From: Methylobacter tundripaludum
Lineage (GTDB): Bacteria > Pseudomonadota > Gammaproteobacteria > Methylococcales > Methylomonadaceae
Direction: 5' to 3'
Assembly (NCBI RefSeq): GCF_002934365.1
Contig: NZ_PTIY01000004.1
Location: forward strand, 1 to 64,000
Length of the DNA stretch: 64,000 nucleotides
Below are positions 8,984 through 17,923 of the stretch, in pieces. The number at the start of each line of letters is the position of its first letter. The first letter of the stretch is position 1. The notes below the pieces were generated by a model. That model did not search any database. It was not told where the DNA came from and saw only the letters and a program-made list of their open reading frames with translations. Made by a program: the position numbers and the translations under genes.

Positions 8984-9961
8984 ATGCGTCTGATTAGAGG
9001 ATTATCTCGTTTAGCGCCGTTGGAAAACGGCTGTGTACTGACGATTGGAAATTTTGACGGCCTGCATTTGGGGCATAGGGCCGTGATAAAAAAACTGGCC
9101 GAACGAGGCGAGGCATTGGGTTTGCCTGTCGTTGTTATGACCTTTGAACCGCAGCCGTTGGAGTATTTTCTCGGAGAGAACGCACCGTCACGGTTGATGC
9201 GCTTGCGGGAGAAAGTGATCCGGTTTTCTAAATTGCCCGTTGATGATTTATTGATATTACGATTTAATCAACAATTTGCCGATTGCGATGCCGAGCAGTT
9301 TATTGAGGATGTTTTAGTAAAAAGATTGAATATAAAGCATCTGGTGGTCGGGGATGATTTTCACTTCGGCAAGGCCAGGCGCGGGAATTTCGCGATGCTC
9401 AAGGATAAGGGCAAGCTATCCGGTTTTGATGTCGAAGATACCGGCTCTTATCAAGTAACCGGGCTTCGAGTCAGCAGTACCCTGATCAGGGACGCGTTGG
9501 GCGAGGGTAATTTGGCTTTGGCTGAAAAATTGCTCGGTTGCTGTTATTCTGTTTGCGGACGCGTGGAGCATGGCGACAAACGCGGACGAACCATCGGCTA
9601 TCCCACCGCCAATATACAAATGTTTAGAAAAAACACCCCCGTTAACGGCGTGTTTGCCGTGACCATGACCGGTATTGATGGACGCGAGTTTGACGGTGTT
9701 GCGAATGTAGGCACCCGGCCCACGGTTGATGGTGGTTCAAAGGTTATACTGGAAGCGCATTTGTTCGATTTTGATAGAGAAATTTACGGACGTTATGTGG
9801 AAGTGCATTTCAAGCAAAAGATTAGGGATGAAATGCGCTTTCAGTCACTGGATGAGCTTAAAGCCCAAATTGTAAAAGATGCGGCTGAAGCTAAGGCTGC
9901 GCTTTGCTCCCCGCACGCTTCCAGCATACACGCCATCCCTGGTGATACAGATTTTTGCTGA
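8984..9961 (+). CDS. ribF: Bifunctional riboflavin kinase/FAD synthetase RibF
   Basis: Phosphorylates riboflavin to FMN and adenylates FMN to FAD. The N-terminal FMN adenylyltransferase domain shows the nucleotidyltransferase motif [10 protein letters not shown] near residue 24. The C-terminal flavokinase domain shows [15 protein letters not shown] and [10 protein letters not shown]. The tail is odd: after the normal family end ([18 protein letters not shown]) about 20 extra residues follow ([18 protein letters not shown]), encoded by DNA resembling the CATCCCTGG dispersed repeat (9908-9945). The stop is 11 bases before the likely ileS ATG, giving the classic ribF-ileS-lspA operon. Confidence 0.94.
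   Translation: MRLIRGLSRLAPLENGCVLTIGNFDGLHLGHRAVIKKLAERGEALGLPVVVMTFEPQPLEYFLGENAPSRLMRLREKVIRFSKLPVDDLLILRFNQQFADCDAEQFIEDVLVKRLNIKHLVVGDDFHFGKARRGNFAMLKDKGKLSGFDVEDTGSYQVTGLRVSSTLIRDALGEGNLALAEKLLGCCYSVCGRVEHGDKRGRTIGYPTANIQMFRKNTPVNGVFAVTMTGIDGREFDGVANVGTRPTVDGGSKVILEAHLFDFDREIYGRYVEVHFKQKIRDEMRFQSLDELKAQIVKDAAEAKAALCSPHASSIHAIPGDTDFC
9908..9945 (+). repeat. CATCCCTGG-family repeat within the ribF 3' end
   Basis: A GCTCCCCGC segment followed by CGCCATCCCTGGTG matches the core of repeats at 31681-31724 and 49396-49500 (GCTCCC or CTTCCT, then a CCATCCCTGG core). It is translated as the unusual C-terminal tail of RibF. Similarity was judged by eye only. Confidence 0.5.
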
Positions 9962-9972
9962 GATTAATTGTT

Positions 9973-12804
9973 ATGACGATGGATTATAAAAAAACACTGA
10001 ATTTACCCAACACCGCGTTCCCTATGAAAGGCAATCTGGCTCAGCGCGAGCCGGAACAGTTGAAAAAATGGAACCAAGCCGACCTGTATAACAAAATCAG
10101 GCAGGAATTTGCAGGACGCCCCAAGTTTATCCTGCATGACGGTCCTCCTTATGCTAATGGCGAAATTCATATCGGCCATGCGGTCAACAAGGTGTTGAAA
10201 GACATCATCGTTAAATCGAAATCGTTAAGCGGTTTCGATGTGCCTTATGTGCCGGGCTGGGATTGTCACGGCTTGCCGATTGAGTTGCAGGTAGAGAAAA
10301 AAATCGGCAAAGCCGGCGTTAAAGTCTCCCCTGCGGTTTTCCGCAAAGCCTGTCGCGAATATGCCGGCAAGCAGGTCAACATACAAAAAGAGGCTTTTAT
10401 CCGGTTGGGTATTTTAGGCGATTGGGAGCATCCGTACTTAACGATGGATTTCGCCTTTGAAGCCGACATCGTGCGCTCGTTGGGCAGAATCAGCCAAAAC
10501 GGCCACATAACAAAAGGCGCCAAGCCCGTGCATTGGTGTACCGATTGCGGTTCGGCGCTGGCTGAAGCGGAAGTCGAGTACGAAGACAAACATTCGCCTG
10601 CGGTCGATGTGCGTTTCCAGGTCGTCGATGAAGCCGGATTTTTGAGCCGGTGTCATCATGCGCCTGAGCATGACGGTTCCGGGCCGTTATCGGTCGTCAT
10701 CTGGACCACCACGCCGTGGACGTTGCCGGCAAACCAGGGCGTTGCGTTAAATCCCGAGCTGGAATATTCAGTCGTGCAATGCGAAAAAGACGGCAACAAA
10801 GAGCGTCTAGTCGTTGCAGAAGCATTGCTAAAGGACGCGATGCTGCGTTATGACATCGAAAATTACCATGTGATTGCTTACTGCAAAGGCTCCGAGCTGG
10901 AGCATCAATTATTGCAACATCCTTTTTACGACCGGCAAGTCCCGATCATTCTGGGCGATCATGTCACCACCGAGGCCGGTACCGGAGCGGTGCATACAGC
11001 GCCTGGGCACGGCCAGGACGATTATGTGGTCGGCTTGAAATACGGCTTGCCGGTCGATAACCCGGTCGGCAACGACGGCGTTTTTCTGCCGAACACGGAA
11101 ATCTTTGCCGGTGAACATGTGTTCAACGCCAATGCCCATGTGTTGGAAGTGCTGGAGCAAAAAGGCAAGCTGCTGCATCATGTCGCGATACTGCACAGCT
11201 ATCCGCATTGCTGGCGGCATAAAACCCCGATTATTTTTAGAGCCACGCCGCAGTGGTTCATCTCGATGGATAAAAACAAGCTGCGCGAGCAGGCGCTGAG
11301 CGAAGTCAAACGCGTCGCCTGGATTCCCGAATGGGGCCAGGCGCGCATTGAAAGCATGATGGAAGGCAGGCCGGACTGGTGCGTTTCCCGTCAGCGCACT
11401 TGGGGCGTGCCGATCGCGTTTTTCGTCCATAAGGAAACCGGCGAATTGCATCCGCGCACGGCCGAATTGGTTGAGCAGGTGGCGCAGCGCATCGAACAGC
11501 AAGGTATAGAAGCCTGGTTCGAACTGGGAGCGGCCGAATTGCTGGGCGATGAAGCCGAGCATTATGAAAAAATGACCGATACCTTGGATGTCTGGTTCGA
11601 CTCCGGCGTGACCCATGCCTGCGTGTTGGACAAGCGAGAACAACTGCATTTTCCGGCCGATTTGTATCTGGAAGGCTCCGATCAGCATCGCGGTTGGTTC
11701 CAGTCGTCATTGCTGGCTTCGGTCGCGATGAAAGAGGTTGCGCCCTACAAAGCCGTATTGACGCACGGGTTTACCGTCGATGCCGAGGGCAAGAAAATGT
11801 CCAAATCCAAGGGCAACGTGGTCGCGCCGCAATCGGTCATGAAGAACCTGGGCGCGGATGTGTTGCGTTTATGGGTCGCAGCGACCGATTATCGCGGCGA
11901 GATGAGCGTGTCGGATGAAATCCTTAACCGCACCTCGGACGGCTACAGACGCCTTAGAAATACCGCGCGTTTTTTGTTGTCCAACCTGAACGATTTCGAT
12001 CCGGCGCAACATGCGGTTGCGGATAAAGATCTGCTGGCGTTGGATCGTTGGGTGGTGGACAGGGCGTACACCTTGCAGGAGGAAGTCAAAGCCGCTTACG
12101 AAACCTACCAGTTCCAGCATATCTATCAGAAAGTCCACCATTTTTGCGTGATCGATCTCGGCGGGTTTTACCTGGACATCATCAAGGATCGCCAATACAC
12201 CGCAAAAGCCGACGGTTTGGCGCGGCGCTCGGCGCAAACAGCCATGTATCATGTGCTTGAAGCGCTGACGCGTTGGCTGGCGCCGATCATCAGCTATACC
12301 GCCGATGAAATCTGGCAATACCTGCCGGGCGAGCGTAGCGAGTCGGTGTTTTTGGAAACTTGGTATCAAGGCTTGACCAAGCTGGATGACGATTCAGTTT
12401 TGAACCGCGAGTTTTGGCAAAAAATCATGGCGGTCAGGGCCGCTGTCGGCAAAGAGCTGGAAAAAAGCAGGGCCAAAGGCGATATCGGTTCCTCGCTGAA
12501 TGCGGAAATCGAACTGTACTGCAATGCCGAGTTTTTCGATGCCTTAAGCCACTTGTCGGACGAACTGCGTTTTATCTTCATTACATCCAATGCCTCGGTC
12601 ATGGCTGAGCAGGATGCCCCTGAAGACGCTATTCAGACTGAAATTGACGGCGTTAAATTAAAAGTCGTCGTTTCCGAACATGAAAAATGCGTGCGCTGCT
12701 GGCATCAACGGCCTGATGTGGGCAAAACAGCGGAACACCCCGAACTGTGCGGCCGTTGCGTGGAAAACGTAGCGGGCGATGGCGAGCATCGGCAATATGC
12801 GTGA
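9973..12804 (+). CDS. ileS: Isoleucyl-tRNA synthetase
   Basis: Class I aminoacyl-tRNA synthetase charging tRNA-Ile, about 943 residues. Visible motifs: the HIGH box in [16 protein letters not shown], a CP1 editing domain with [13 protein letters not shown], the KMSKS loop in [11 protein letters not shown], and a C-terminal zinc finger with two CxxC pairs (CVRCW and CGRCVEN), typical of the bacterial IleS1 type. The frame is open from a TTG at 9955 inside ribF, but ATG 9973 or 9979 ([18 protein letters not shown]) matches the family N-terminus. The stop overlaps the start of lspA. Confidence 0.95.
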   Translation: MTMDYKKTLNLPNTAFPMKGNLAQREPEQLKKWNQADLYNKIRQEFAGRPKFILHDGPPYANGEIHIGHAVNKVLKDIIVKSKSLSGFDVPYVPGWDCHGLPIELQVEKKIGKAGVKVSPAVFRKACREYAGKQVNIQKEAFIRLGILGDWEHPYLTMDFAFEADIVRSLGRISQNGHITKGAKPVHWCTDCGSALAEAEVEYEDKHSPAVDVRFQVVDEAGFLSRCHHAPEHDGSGPLSVVIWTTTPWTLPANQGVALNPELEYSVVQCEKDGNKERLVVAEALLKDAMLRYDIENYHVIAYCKGSELEHQLLQHPFYDRQVPIILGDHVTTEAGTGAVHTAPGHGQDDYVVGLKYGLPVDNPVGNDGVFLPNTEIFAGEHVFNANAHVLEVLEQKGKLLHHVAILHSYPHCWRHKTPIIFRATPQWFISMDKNKLREQALSEVKRVAWIPEWGQARIESMMEGRPDWCVSRQRTWGVPIAFFVHKETGELHPRTAELVEQVAQRIEQQGIEAWFELGAAELLGDEAEHYEKMTDTLDVWFDSGVTHACVLDKREQLHFPADLYLEGSDQHRGWFQSSLLASVAMKEVAPYKAVLTHGFTVDAEGKKMSKSKGNVVAPQSVMKNLGADVLRLWVAATDYRGEMSVSDEILNRTSDGYRRLRNTARFLLSNLNDFDPAQHAVADKDLLALDRWVVDRAYTLQEEVKAAYETYQFQHIYQKVHHFCVIDLGGFYLDIIKDRQYTAKADGLARRSAQTAMYHVLEALTRWLAPIISYTADEIWQYLPGERSESVFLETWYQGLTKLDDDSVLNREFWQKIMAVRAAVGKELEKSRAKGDIGSSLNAEIELYCNAEFFDALSHLSDELRFIFITSNASVMAEQDAPEDAIQTEIDGVKLKVVVSEHEKCVRCWHQRPDVGKTAEHPELCGRCVENVAGDGEHRQYA

Positions 12805-13285
12805 TAAGGTTATGTTGAAATGGCTGTGGCTGTCACTGCTGGCGGTTATTCTGGATCAGGCCAGCAAGCTTGCCGTAGCGGGTTCGATGCAGCTTTTTGA
12901 ATCCATCGAGATCATGCCGTTTTTTAGGTTGACCTATGTGCACAATACCGGCGCGGCCTTCAGTTTTCTCAGCGAAGCGGGCGGTTGGCAGCGTTGGTTC
13001 TTCGCCGGATTGGCTGTGGCGATCAGTGCGGTTATCGCGGTTTGGCTGGCCCGTTTGAAAAAACACGAGACCTTGCTCGCGGTGGCTTTGGCGCTGGTTC
13101 TGGGCGGCGCTGTCGGCAATTTGATCGACCGGCTGGCTTACGGCTATGTGATCGACTTTTTGGATGTTTATTACGAGTCCTGGCACTGGCCCGCATTCAA
13201 TATCGCCGACTCTGCCATTACCTTGGGCGTGATGTTAATGCTGGCGGAGTCGTTCGGCTTGGGACATTCGAAAGAACCGGTTTAA
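12797..13285 (+). CDS. lspA: Lipoprotein signal peptidase (signal peptidase II)
   Basis: Inner-membrane aspartyl protease that removes signal peptides from diacylglyceryl-modified prolipoproteins. Four transmembrane helices are visible. Family motifs are LDQASKL near the N-terminus, [11 protein letters not shown], and the catalytic Asp pair in [10 protein letters not shown] and [11 protein letters not shown]. Possible starts are ATG 12779, 12797 and 12812. I prefer 12797, which overlaps the ileS stop; 12812 (MLKWLWL) is also plausible. The frequent next genes fkpB and ispH are absent. Confidence 0.93.
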   Translation: MRDKVMLKWLWLSLLAVILDQASKLAVAGSMQLFESIEIMPFFRLTYVHNTGAAFSFLSEAGGWQRWFFAGLAVAISAVIAVWLARLKKHETLLAVALALVLGGAVGNLIDRLAYGYVIDFLDVYYESWHWPAFNIADSAITLGVMLMLAESFGLGHSKEPV

Positions 13286-13289
13286 TAAG

Positions 13290-13395
13290 CTTAAAGAATT
13301 AACACCACGAAGACATGAAAAAATAAACTTCGTGTCTCGGCAATTGCTCCTGCTTTGCTCTACCTCCTGCATCCATGCAGTCGTTCGTGGTGCAT
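13290..13395. repeat. Nested repeat: CTACCTCC repeat (copy B) inside a CACCACGAAG palindrome
   Basis: The left part reads AACACCACGAAGACATGAAA then ATAAACTTCGTGTC; the arm that would complete it, TTCGTGGTG, appears only at about 13383-13391. Between them (about 13335-13382) sits the roughly 48 bp CTACCTCC unit shared with 3598-3656 and 17873-17923. This is what an insertion of the unit into a pre-existing palindrome would leave. The region lies between convergent lspA and ampD and holds no gene. Confidence 0.75.
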
Positions 13396-13417
13396 AAAAA
13401 GTCGTCTATGGGTAAGG

Positions 13418-13960
13418 CTATTTCAACAGCCCTAAAAGCCTTTGCCAGTCAAAAGATGCGCCCGGATCGGTTTTTCGTCCGGGCGCAATGTCGCTATGTC
13501 CCGCAAGGCGCTGTGCCGATAGTTTGGGATAAGCTTCAAGCAAGGCGCGGATCACCTTGGCGAGCTGTACATATTGCTGGTCGGTATAGGCGGCAAATTC
13601 GGTGCCTTCCAGCTCGATACCGATAGAAAAATCATTGCACCGTTCCCGGCCTTCATATTCGGACTTCCCCGCATGCCAGGCGCGTTTGTCGAACGGCACA
13701 TACTGAACACAACTCCCATCGCGCTTAATCAGTAAATGTGCGGACACTTCGAGCTGATAAATCTCTTTAAAATAGGGATGGTCGTCAGGATTAAGCTGAT
13801 TGCAAAACAGCCGGTCTATATAATCGTTGCCGAACTCGCCGGGCGGAAGACTGATGCAGTGAATAACTAGCAATGAAATATCCGCAGGATCAGGTCGGTC
13901 ATCAAAGTTGGGTGACGGGGTTCGGGGAATGCCGGCTAGCCAGTGTCGGTCTATTTTCAT
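13418..13960 (-). CDS. ampD: 1,6-anhydro-N-acetylmuramyl-L-alanine amidase AmpD
   Basis: Cytoplasmic zinc amidase of peptidoglycan recycling that releases the peptide from anhydro-muropeptides. The 180-residue protein carries the Amidase_2 fold. VIHCISLPPGEFG holds the first zinc His, SAHLLIKRDG and VPFDKRAWHAGKS the middle elements, and LAGHSDIAPGRKTDPG the second His and the metal-site Asp. The length and the lack of a signal peptide fit AmpD rather than the exported paralogue. It lies next to nadC, a common neighbour in gammaproteobacteria. Confidence 0.94.
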   Translation of the reverse strand: MKIDRHWLAGIPRTPSPNFDDRPDPADISLLVIHCISLPPGEFGNDYIDRLFCNQLNPDDHPYFKEIYQLEVSAHLLIKRDGSCVQYVPFDKRAWHAGKSEYEGRERCNDFSIGIELEGTEFAAYTDQQYVQLAKVIRALLEAYPKLSAQRLAGHSDIAPGRKTDPGASFDWQRLLGLLK

Positions 13961-14036
13961 GGGGTAAGCAAGGGAGTATAAAACGGAAAGAAAACAGCGC
14001 CTATTATTAGCCGAAACCCCACTCGGGGACTAGGCT

Positions 14037-14402
14037 ATGACTCATTTATTTTTAAACGAAACCGGATATATTGCCGTGGACGAGCTGATTGTCAGCGCGA
14101 TGCATCCGGCAGACGGCAATGCAAGAAAGCAGGTATTAAAACTTTTGCCGGGCTTGATTGCAGAATTAAGAAAGGGCTTGAAACAGATTGCCTGCGATAA
14201 ACCGGCGCAGCCGCGTTTTTTTAAGGATCTTGCTGTACGGATACATTATCCTAATCGACAAAAAGGAAAAAACGGCGTGAAAATAACTGAGATTCAAGCG
14301 AGCCAATTGGCGGAAGAACTGCGGCGAGGACAAGCCGCTATTGTTAAGATTAACGAGAAAACGCTCACCGAGCGAGGGCTCTCAGAATTGATGGGCTTAT
14401 GA
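14037..14402 (+). CDS. Uncharacterised small protein upstream of nadC
   Basis: A 121-residue soluble, basic protein that I do not firmly recognise. The stretch KLLPGLIAELRKGLKQIACD then PRFFKDLAVRIH faintly resembles the core of DUF1631 proteins, which are much longer and often encoded near ampD/nadC in other gammaproteobacteria; it could be a reduced relative. No signal peptide or membrane helix is seen. The last four bases overlap the nadC start (ATGA), so it is very likely translated with nadC and real. Confidence 0.75.
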   Translation: MTHLFLNETGYIAVDELIVSAMHPADGNARKQVLKLLPGLIAELRKGLKQIACDKPAQPRFFKDLAVRIHYPNRQKGKNGVKITEIQASQLAEELRRGQAAIVKINEKTLTERGLSELMGL

Positions 14403-15229
14403 CGGAACACATAAAAATGATAGAAATAAAATCTTTCCTCGAAGAAGACATCGGTTCCGGCGATATAACCGCTGCAATCATCCCTGAATCGATGACGGCT
14501 GAAGCCGAAGTCGTTACGCGCGAAGACATGGTGCTCTGCGGTCAGGCGTGGTTCGATGCGGTATTTAAATCGCTGGATGCAAACGTCAATATCAACTGGC
14601 TGGCTGCTGAAGGCGAGGCGGTCGGTAAAAACACGCTGCTATGCAAACTCGACGGCCCGGCCAGAGCTTTGCTGAGCGGCGAACGCACCGCGCTCAATTT
14701 GTTGCAAACCTTGTCGGCGACGGCAACGGTCGCCAGGCAATACGCCGATGCGGTTTCCGGCACGGGTTGCAAAGTGTTGGATACCCGAAAAACCATTCCT
14801 GGCCTTAGAAATGCGCAAAAATATGCGGTAGCCTGCGGCGGTTGTTATAACCATCGGATCGGCTTATACGACGGGGTGTTGATCAAGGAAAATCACATCA
14901 TAGCGGCAGGCTCGATAGGCTTGGCGATCCGGGCCGCGCGCGAGCTGACTTCGGCTCCTGTCGAAGTGGAGGTTGAATCGATGCAGGAATTTATCGAAGC
15001 CGTCGCGGCAAAGCCGGACCGGATCATGCTGGACAACTTCAGTCTTGAGGATATGGCGGCGGCGGTCAAACTAAACGCCGGGGCCATAGAGCTTGAGGCT
15101 TCCGGCAATATCGGCCTGGACAATATCAGGGTGATTGCCGAAACCGGCGTCGATTATATTTCGATCGGCGCCTTAACCAAGCATGTCCGGGCGGTCGATT
15201 TGTCGATGCGCATCAAGCTGGTGCATTGA
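14399..15229 (+). CDS. nadC: Nicotinate-nucleotide pyrophosphorylase (carboxylating)
   Basis: Converts quinolinate and PRPP to nicotinate mononucleotide in de novo NAD synthesis. The 276-residue protein has the family N-terminus FLEEDIGSGDITAAIIP. The catalytic barrel shows ERTALNLLQTLSATAT, VLDTRKTIPGLR and KYAVACGGCYNHRIGLYDGVLIKENH split over the usual positions. The PRPP-site segments VEVEVESM and IMLDN and the end VDYISIGALTKH are present. It overlaps the upstream small gene by four bases, and the flavin reductase-like gene begins one base after its stop. Confidence 0.95.
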   Translation: MTEHIKMIEIKSFLEEDIGSGDITAAIIPESMTAEAEVVTREDMVLCGQAWFDAVFKSLDANVNINWLAAEGEAVGKNTLLCKLDGPARALLSGERTALNLLQTLSATATVARQYADAVSGTGCKVLDTRKTIPGLRNAQKYAVACGGCYNHRIGLYDGVLIKENHIIAAGSIGLAIRAARELTSAPVEVEVESMQEFIEAVAAKPDRIMLDNFSLEDMAAAVKLNAGAIELEASGNIGLDNIRVIAETGVDYISIGALTKHVRAVDLSMRIKLVH

Positions 15230-15230
15230 G

Positions 15231-15707
15231 ATGATTGAAAATATCGAGTCATTGGTCAAACGGATCAGTCACGGCGTTTATGTGATCGGTGTCGGGGTTG
15301 GCGAGCGCCAAAATGCCTTTACTGCGGCCTGGGTGATGCAGGTGTCTTTCGATCCGTTATTGCTGGCGATCAGCATTAATCCCGAGCATTATTCTTATCA
15401 ATTGATGCAGGAAAGCGGCGTTTGTACGGTTAATGTTTTGGGGCAGGATCAGTATGCAATCGCGGAGCATTTCGGCCGGTCCGCACCGGACAAGATGGCA
15501 GGATTTCAATGGCGGCAAGCCGAAACCGGCGCGCCGGTTTTATCCGAAAGTTTGGCTTATTTTGACTGTCGAGTCAGCCATTATGCCGATGCCGGCGATC
15601 ATAAAATCGCCGTTTGCAAAGTGGTCGCTGCGGCAACGCTTAATCAGGGGCGGCCATTGTTGTACAGCCAGACCGGCGACATGGACGGCAGCAGCGAACT
15701 ATATTAA
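15231..15707 (+). CDS. Flavin reductase-like (FMN-binding split barrel) protein
   Basis: A 158-residue protein of the flavin reductase/DIM6 FMN-binding family. It opens with the typical LVKRISHGVYVIGVGVGERQ then NAFTAAWVMQVSFDPLLLAI and contains GVCTVNVLGQDQ and the FDCRVSHYADAGDHKIAVCKV strand pair. Such proteins bind FMN and reduce flavins or act as small oxidoreductases. The frame is open upstream inside nadC, but ATG 15231 directly after the nadC stop is the sensible start. Substrate unknown. Confidence 0.85.
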   Translation: MIENIESLVKRISHGVYVIGVGVGERQNAFTAAWVMQVSFDPLLLAISINPEHYSYQLMQESGVCTVNVLGQDQYAIAEHFGRSAPDKMAGFQWRQAETGAPVLSESLAYFDCRVSHYADAGDHKIAVCKVVAAATLNQGRPLLYSQTGDMDGSSELY

Positions 15708-15718
15708 TCGCCGGTTAA

Positions 15719-15902
15719 AAAATAGAACACGGATGACACCGATTAGACGGAACTAAACGGGTTTAATTTGTTGGCTCCCCTGAAGCTGGGCCGATCTGAG
15801 GTTAATCCGTTCGTGGTGAGCTTGTCGAACCATGAATGGATTAACCGTCTAAATGGGAAACTATTTTTATCTGTGAATATCGGTTAAATCCGTGTTCCAT
15901 TA
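15719..15902. repeat. ACACGGAT inverted-repeat element (copy 1) enclosing a GGTTAATCC palindrome
   Basis: Outer inverted arms are GAACACGGAT (15725-15734) and ATCCGTGTTC (15888-15897). A second copy lies at 45253-45345. Inside lies a separate palindrome from 15800 to 15846: GGTTAATCC pairs with GGATTAACC, and TTCGTGGT pairs with ACCATGAA, around GAGCTTGTCG. The element fills the gap between convergent genes and could terminate both transcripts. No ORF is seen. Confidence 0.85.
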
Positions 15903-15909
15903 ATCCCAG

Positions 15910-17316
15910 TTACACCAGCGGAAACATTTTATCGGGGTTGAGTATGCCGTTCGGATCGAATTGGCGCTTGATGGCCCGCATCAGTTCCAAAGAATTCGCA
16001 TCCAGTTCCCGGTCGACAAAATCCCGTTTTTCCAGGCCTACGCCATGCTCGCCGGACAGTGTGCCGTTTAGAGCCAATACCAACGAAAAGATCTCGTCCA
16101 GGCAGGCGTGGGCTTTTTTGCCTTGCTCCGGCTCATCGGGATCGAGCAATAAATTGACATGGATGTTGCCGTTGCCCGCGTGGCCGAAGTTGATAATGGG
16201 CAGGTCGTATTTTTTTGACAGCTCGCCCAGTCCGGCTATCAGTGCAGGCATTTCGGTAACCGGTACCACCACATCTTCATTGATTTTCTTCGGCGCGACC
16301 TTGCGTAACGCCGGGGACAGCGCTTTCCGGGTTTGCCACAGCGCTTTGACTTCGGCGTCGGTTTTAGCCAGACGGATGTCCAAAAGGCCGTCGTTTTTGG
16401 CGGCGGCGGCCACTTTTTCGGCCGCCGTATCCAGGCCTTCCAATTGCCCGTCGACTTCGATCATCAGCATCGCCCCTGCATGCTCGGGCAGGTCGGATTC
16501 CGAATACTGCCGGATCATGTTGATCGCATTGCCGTCGATGAATTCCAGCGCACAGGGGATGACCGGCTGCGACATGATCGCGGAAACGGCTTTGGCCGCA
16601 TCGAAAACGGAATTGTAGATGGCCCTGAGCGTCTTGGTGGCTTCCGGCAGCGGCGTCAGTTTTAACGTCGCCTGGGTAATAATCGCCAGTGTGCCTTCCG
16701 AGCCGAGTATCAGCCGGGTCAGGTCATAGCCGACCACGCCTTTGCTGGTATGAACGCCGACGCGGATTTCCTTGCCGGCGCCGGTCACGGCGCGCAGCCC
16801 CAAGGTGTTTTCCCTGGGGGTGCCGTATTTTACCGCCCTGGGTCCTGCGGAGTTATAGGCCAGATTGCCGCCGACGCTACAGAACGCCGCGCTGGTCGGA
16901 TCGGGCGGCCAGAAAAAGCCCCGCTCTTTGGCGATGTCCTGCACCTGCTGGTTGGTCATGCCCGGTTCCACGATCATGTAGCGGTTATCGGGGGAAAATT
17001 CGACCAGCTTGTTCATCCGTTCCAGCGATACGATCAGCCCGCTTTTAAGCGGCGTGGTCGCGCCGGTGGTGCCGGTGCCGCGGCCTCGGGCGGTCAGAGC
17101 AACCTTGAACCGGTTGCAGGCGTTAACGGCGCTGACGACTTGTTCATGCGTGGTGGGGAAAACCACGGCTTGAGGCAAGACATGGCGGCGGCTGTTGTCG
17201 TAGCCGTATGTCCAGCAGTCTTCAGGCGCAGTTAAAATATCTTCGGCGGCAAAAGACTCGGCCAGTAAAGATAGGAAGTCGGCAGGTAAAGGGGCAATAT
17301 TAGTCAAGGTATTCAA
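15910..17316 (-). CDS. FAD-linked oxidase, GlcD/D-lactate dehydrogenase type
   Basis: A 468-residue flavoprotein oxidising a 2-hydroxy acid such as glycolate or D-lactate. The PCMH-type FAD domain occupies about residues 45-225, with GRGTGTTGATTPLKSG and VEPGMTNQQVQ. The cap and C-terminal domain end in the family hallmark GTLSGEHGVGLEKRDFV and the final FDPNGILNPDKMFP. No separate GlcE/GlcF genes lie beside it, so a stand-alone D-lactate-type enzyme is likelier. Its first codons overlap the last 17 bases of dolP, so the two are cotranscribed. Substrate uncertain. Confidence 0.88.
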   Translation of the reverse strand: MNTLTNIAPLPADFLSLLAESFAAEDILTAPEDCWTYGYDNSRRHVLPQAVVFPTTHEQVVSAVNACNRFKVALTARGRGTGTTGATTPLKSGLIVSLERMNKLVEFSPDNRYMIVEPGMTNQQVQDIAKERGFFWPPDPTSAAFCSVGGNLAYNSAGPRAVKYGTPRENTLGLRAVTGAGKEIRVGVHTSKGVVGYDLTRLILGSEGTLAIITQATLKLTPLPEATKTLRAIYNSVFDAAKAVSAIMSQPVIPCALEFIDGNAINMIRQYSESDLPEHAGAMLMIEVDGQLEGLDTAAEKVAAAAKNDGLLDIRLAKTDAEVKALWQTRKALSPALRKVAPKKINEDVVVPVTEMPALIAGLGELSKKYDLPIINFGHAGNGNIHVNLLLDPDEPEQGKKAHACLDEIFSLVLALNGTLSGEHGVGLEKRDFVDRELDANSLELMRAIKRQFDPNGILNPDKMFPLV

Positions 17317-17872
17317 AGACCGTAATGATTTGTTTTACATCGGATTGATGTCTGGCCGCTTCGATGGCCGCGGCGCCTTCATTTCTATGCACCAGTCCCA
17401 TCAGGTAAACCGTGCGTTTTTCGGTAATGACTTTTACCCAGGATGAGTCGAAGCCGGGTATTTGCGTCAACGCAGTTTTTACCCTGCCGGTGATCAGCGC
17501 GTCATTGGCGCGGAAATTAAGCGGGCTGGGATTGGCGATAACCAGCTTGTTATGCACTCGTTTTACGTTGGGAATGACGCGAACGTTGTCGATAATCAGA
17601 TCGCTCCATTCCTCTTTGGGCGCTTCGCCGGTGACCAGTACCGCGCCGTTGTACGAGGTTATATTGAAGTGGCATTTTTCGCGCAAGTTGTAATAGGTAT
17701 TCAGTTTGGCGCTCGCATTCGCTTCAATAGTCTCGTCGGTCAAAATAGCGTCGCGGGTGCGACGGTCATTTAGCAGTGATAAGCCGGTTATTTCGGCGCC
17801 GCCCGCCTTAATCGCCGAACATCCCGAAATAAACAGGGTATGTATTGCCAACAGTAATAAAAGTTTTTTCAT
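17300..17872 (-). CDS. dolP: BON-domain outer membrane lipoprotein DolP
   Basis: A 190-residue lipoprotein (lipobox FISGC, Cys about residue 18) with two BON domains (about residues 48-115 and 125-190), like E. coli DolP/YraP, which supports outer-membrane integrity and BAM function. The neighbours diaA-yraN-lpoA follow the conserved E. coli order. Its entire leader back to the diaA stop is a copy of the CTACCTCC dispersed repeat. That copy carries AGGAGGT about 36 bases upstream and an eight-codon reading frame whose TGA overlaps the dolP ATG. Confidence 0.9.
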   Translation of the reverse strand: MKKLLLLLAIHTLFISGCSAIKAGGAEITGLSLLNDRRTRDAILTDETIEANASAKLNTYYNLREKCHFNITSYNGAVLVTGEAPKEEWSDLIIDNVRVIPNVKRVHNKLVIANPSPLNFRANDALITGRVKTALTQIPGFDSSWVKVITEKRTVYLMGLVHRNEGAAAIEAARHQSDVKQIITVFEYLD

Positions 17873-17923
17873 GTCTCGGCAATTGCTCTCGGCATTGCTC
17901 TACCTCCTGTGTCCATACAGTCG
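17873..17923. repeat. CTACCTCC repeat, copy C (forms the dolP leader)
   Basis: On the plus strand it reads TCTCGGCAATTGCTCTCGG, CATTGCTCTACCTCCTGTG, TCCATACAGTCG, matching copies A and B apart from a few changes. It fills the diaA-dolP gap exactly. On the minus strand it offers AGGAGGTAGAGCA followed by an ATG frame encoding MPRAIAET that ends in TGA overlapping the dolP start (ACATGA). Confidence 0.85.

Noticed and set aside
9955-9972. TTG start of ileS inside ribF
   Set aside because: The ATG at 9973 or 9979 matches the conserved IleS N-terminus; the TTG is just an open upstream frame.
10909-11688. Long antisense open frame within ileS
   Set aside because: It shadows ileS codon structure, has no domain features and no SD; similar antisense frames over murE, murF, hoxH and jetC were dropped for the same reason.
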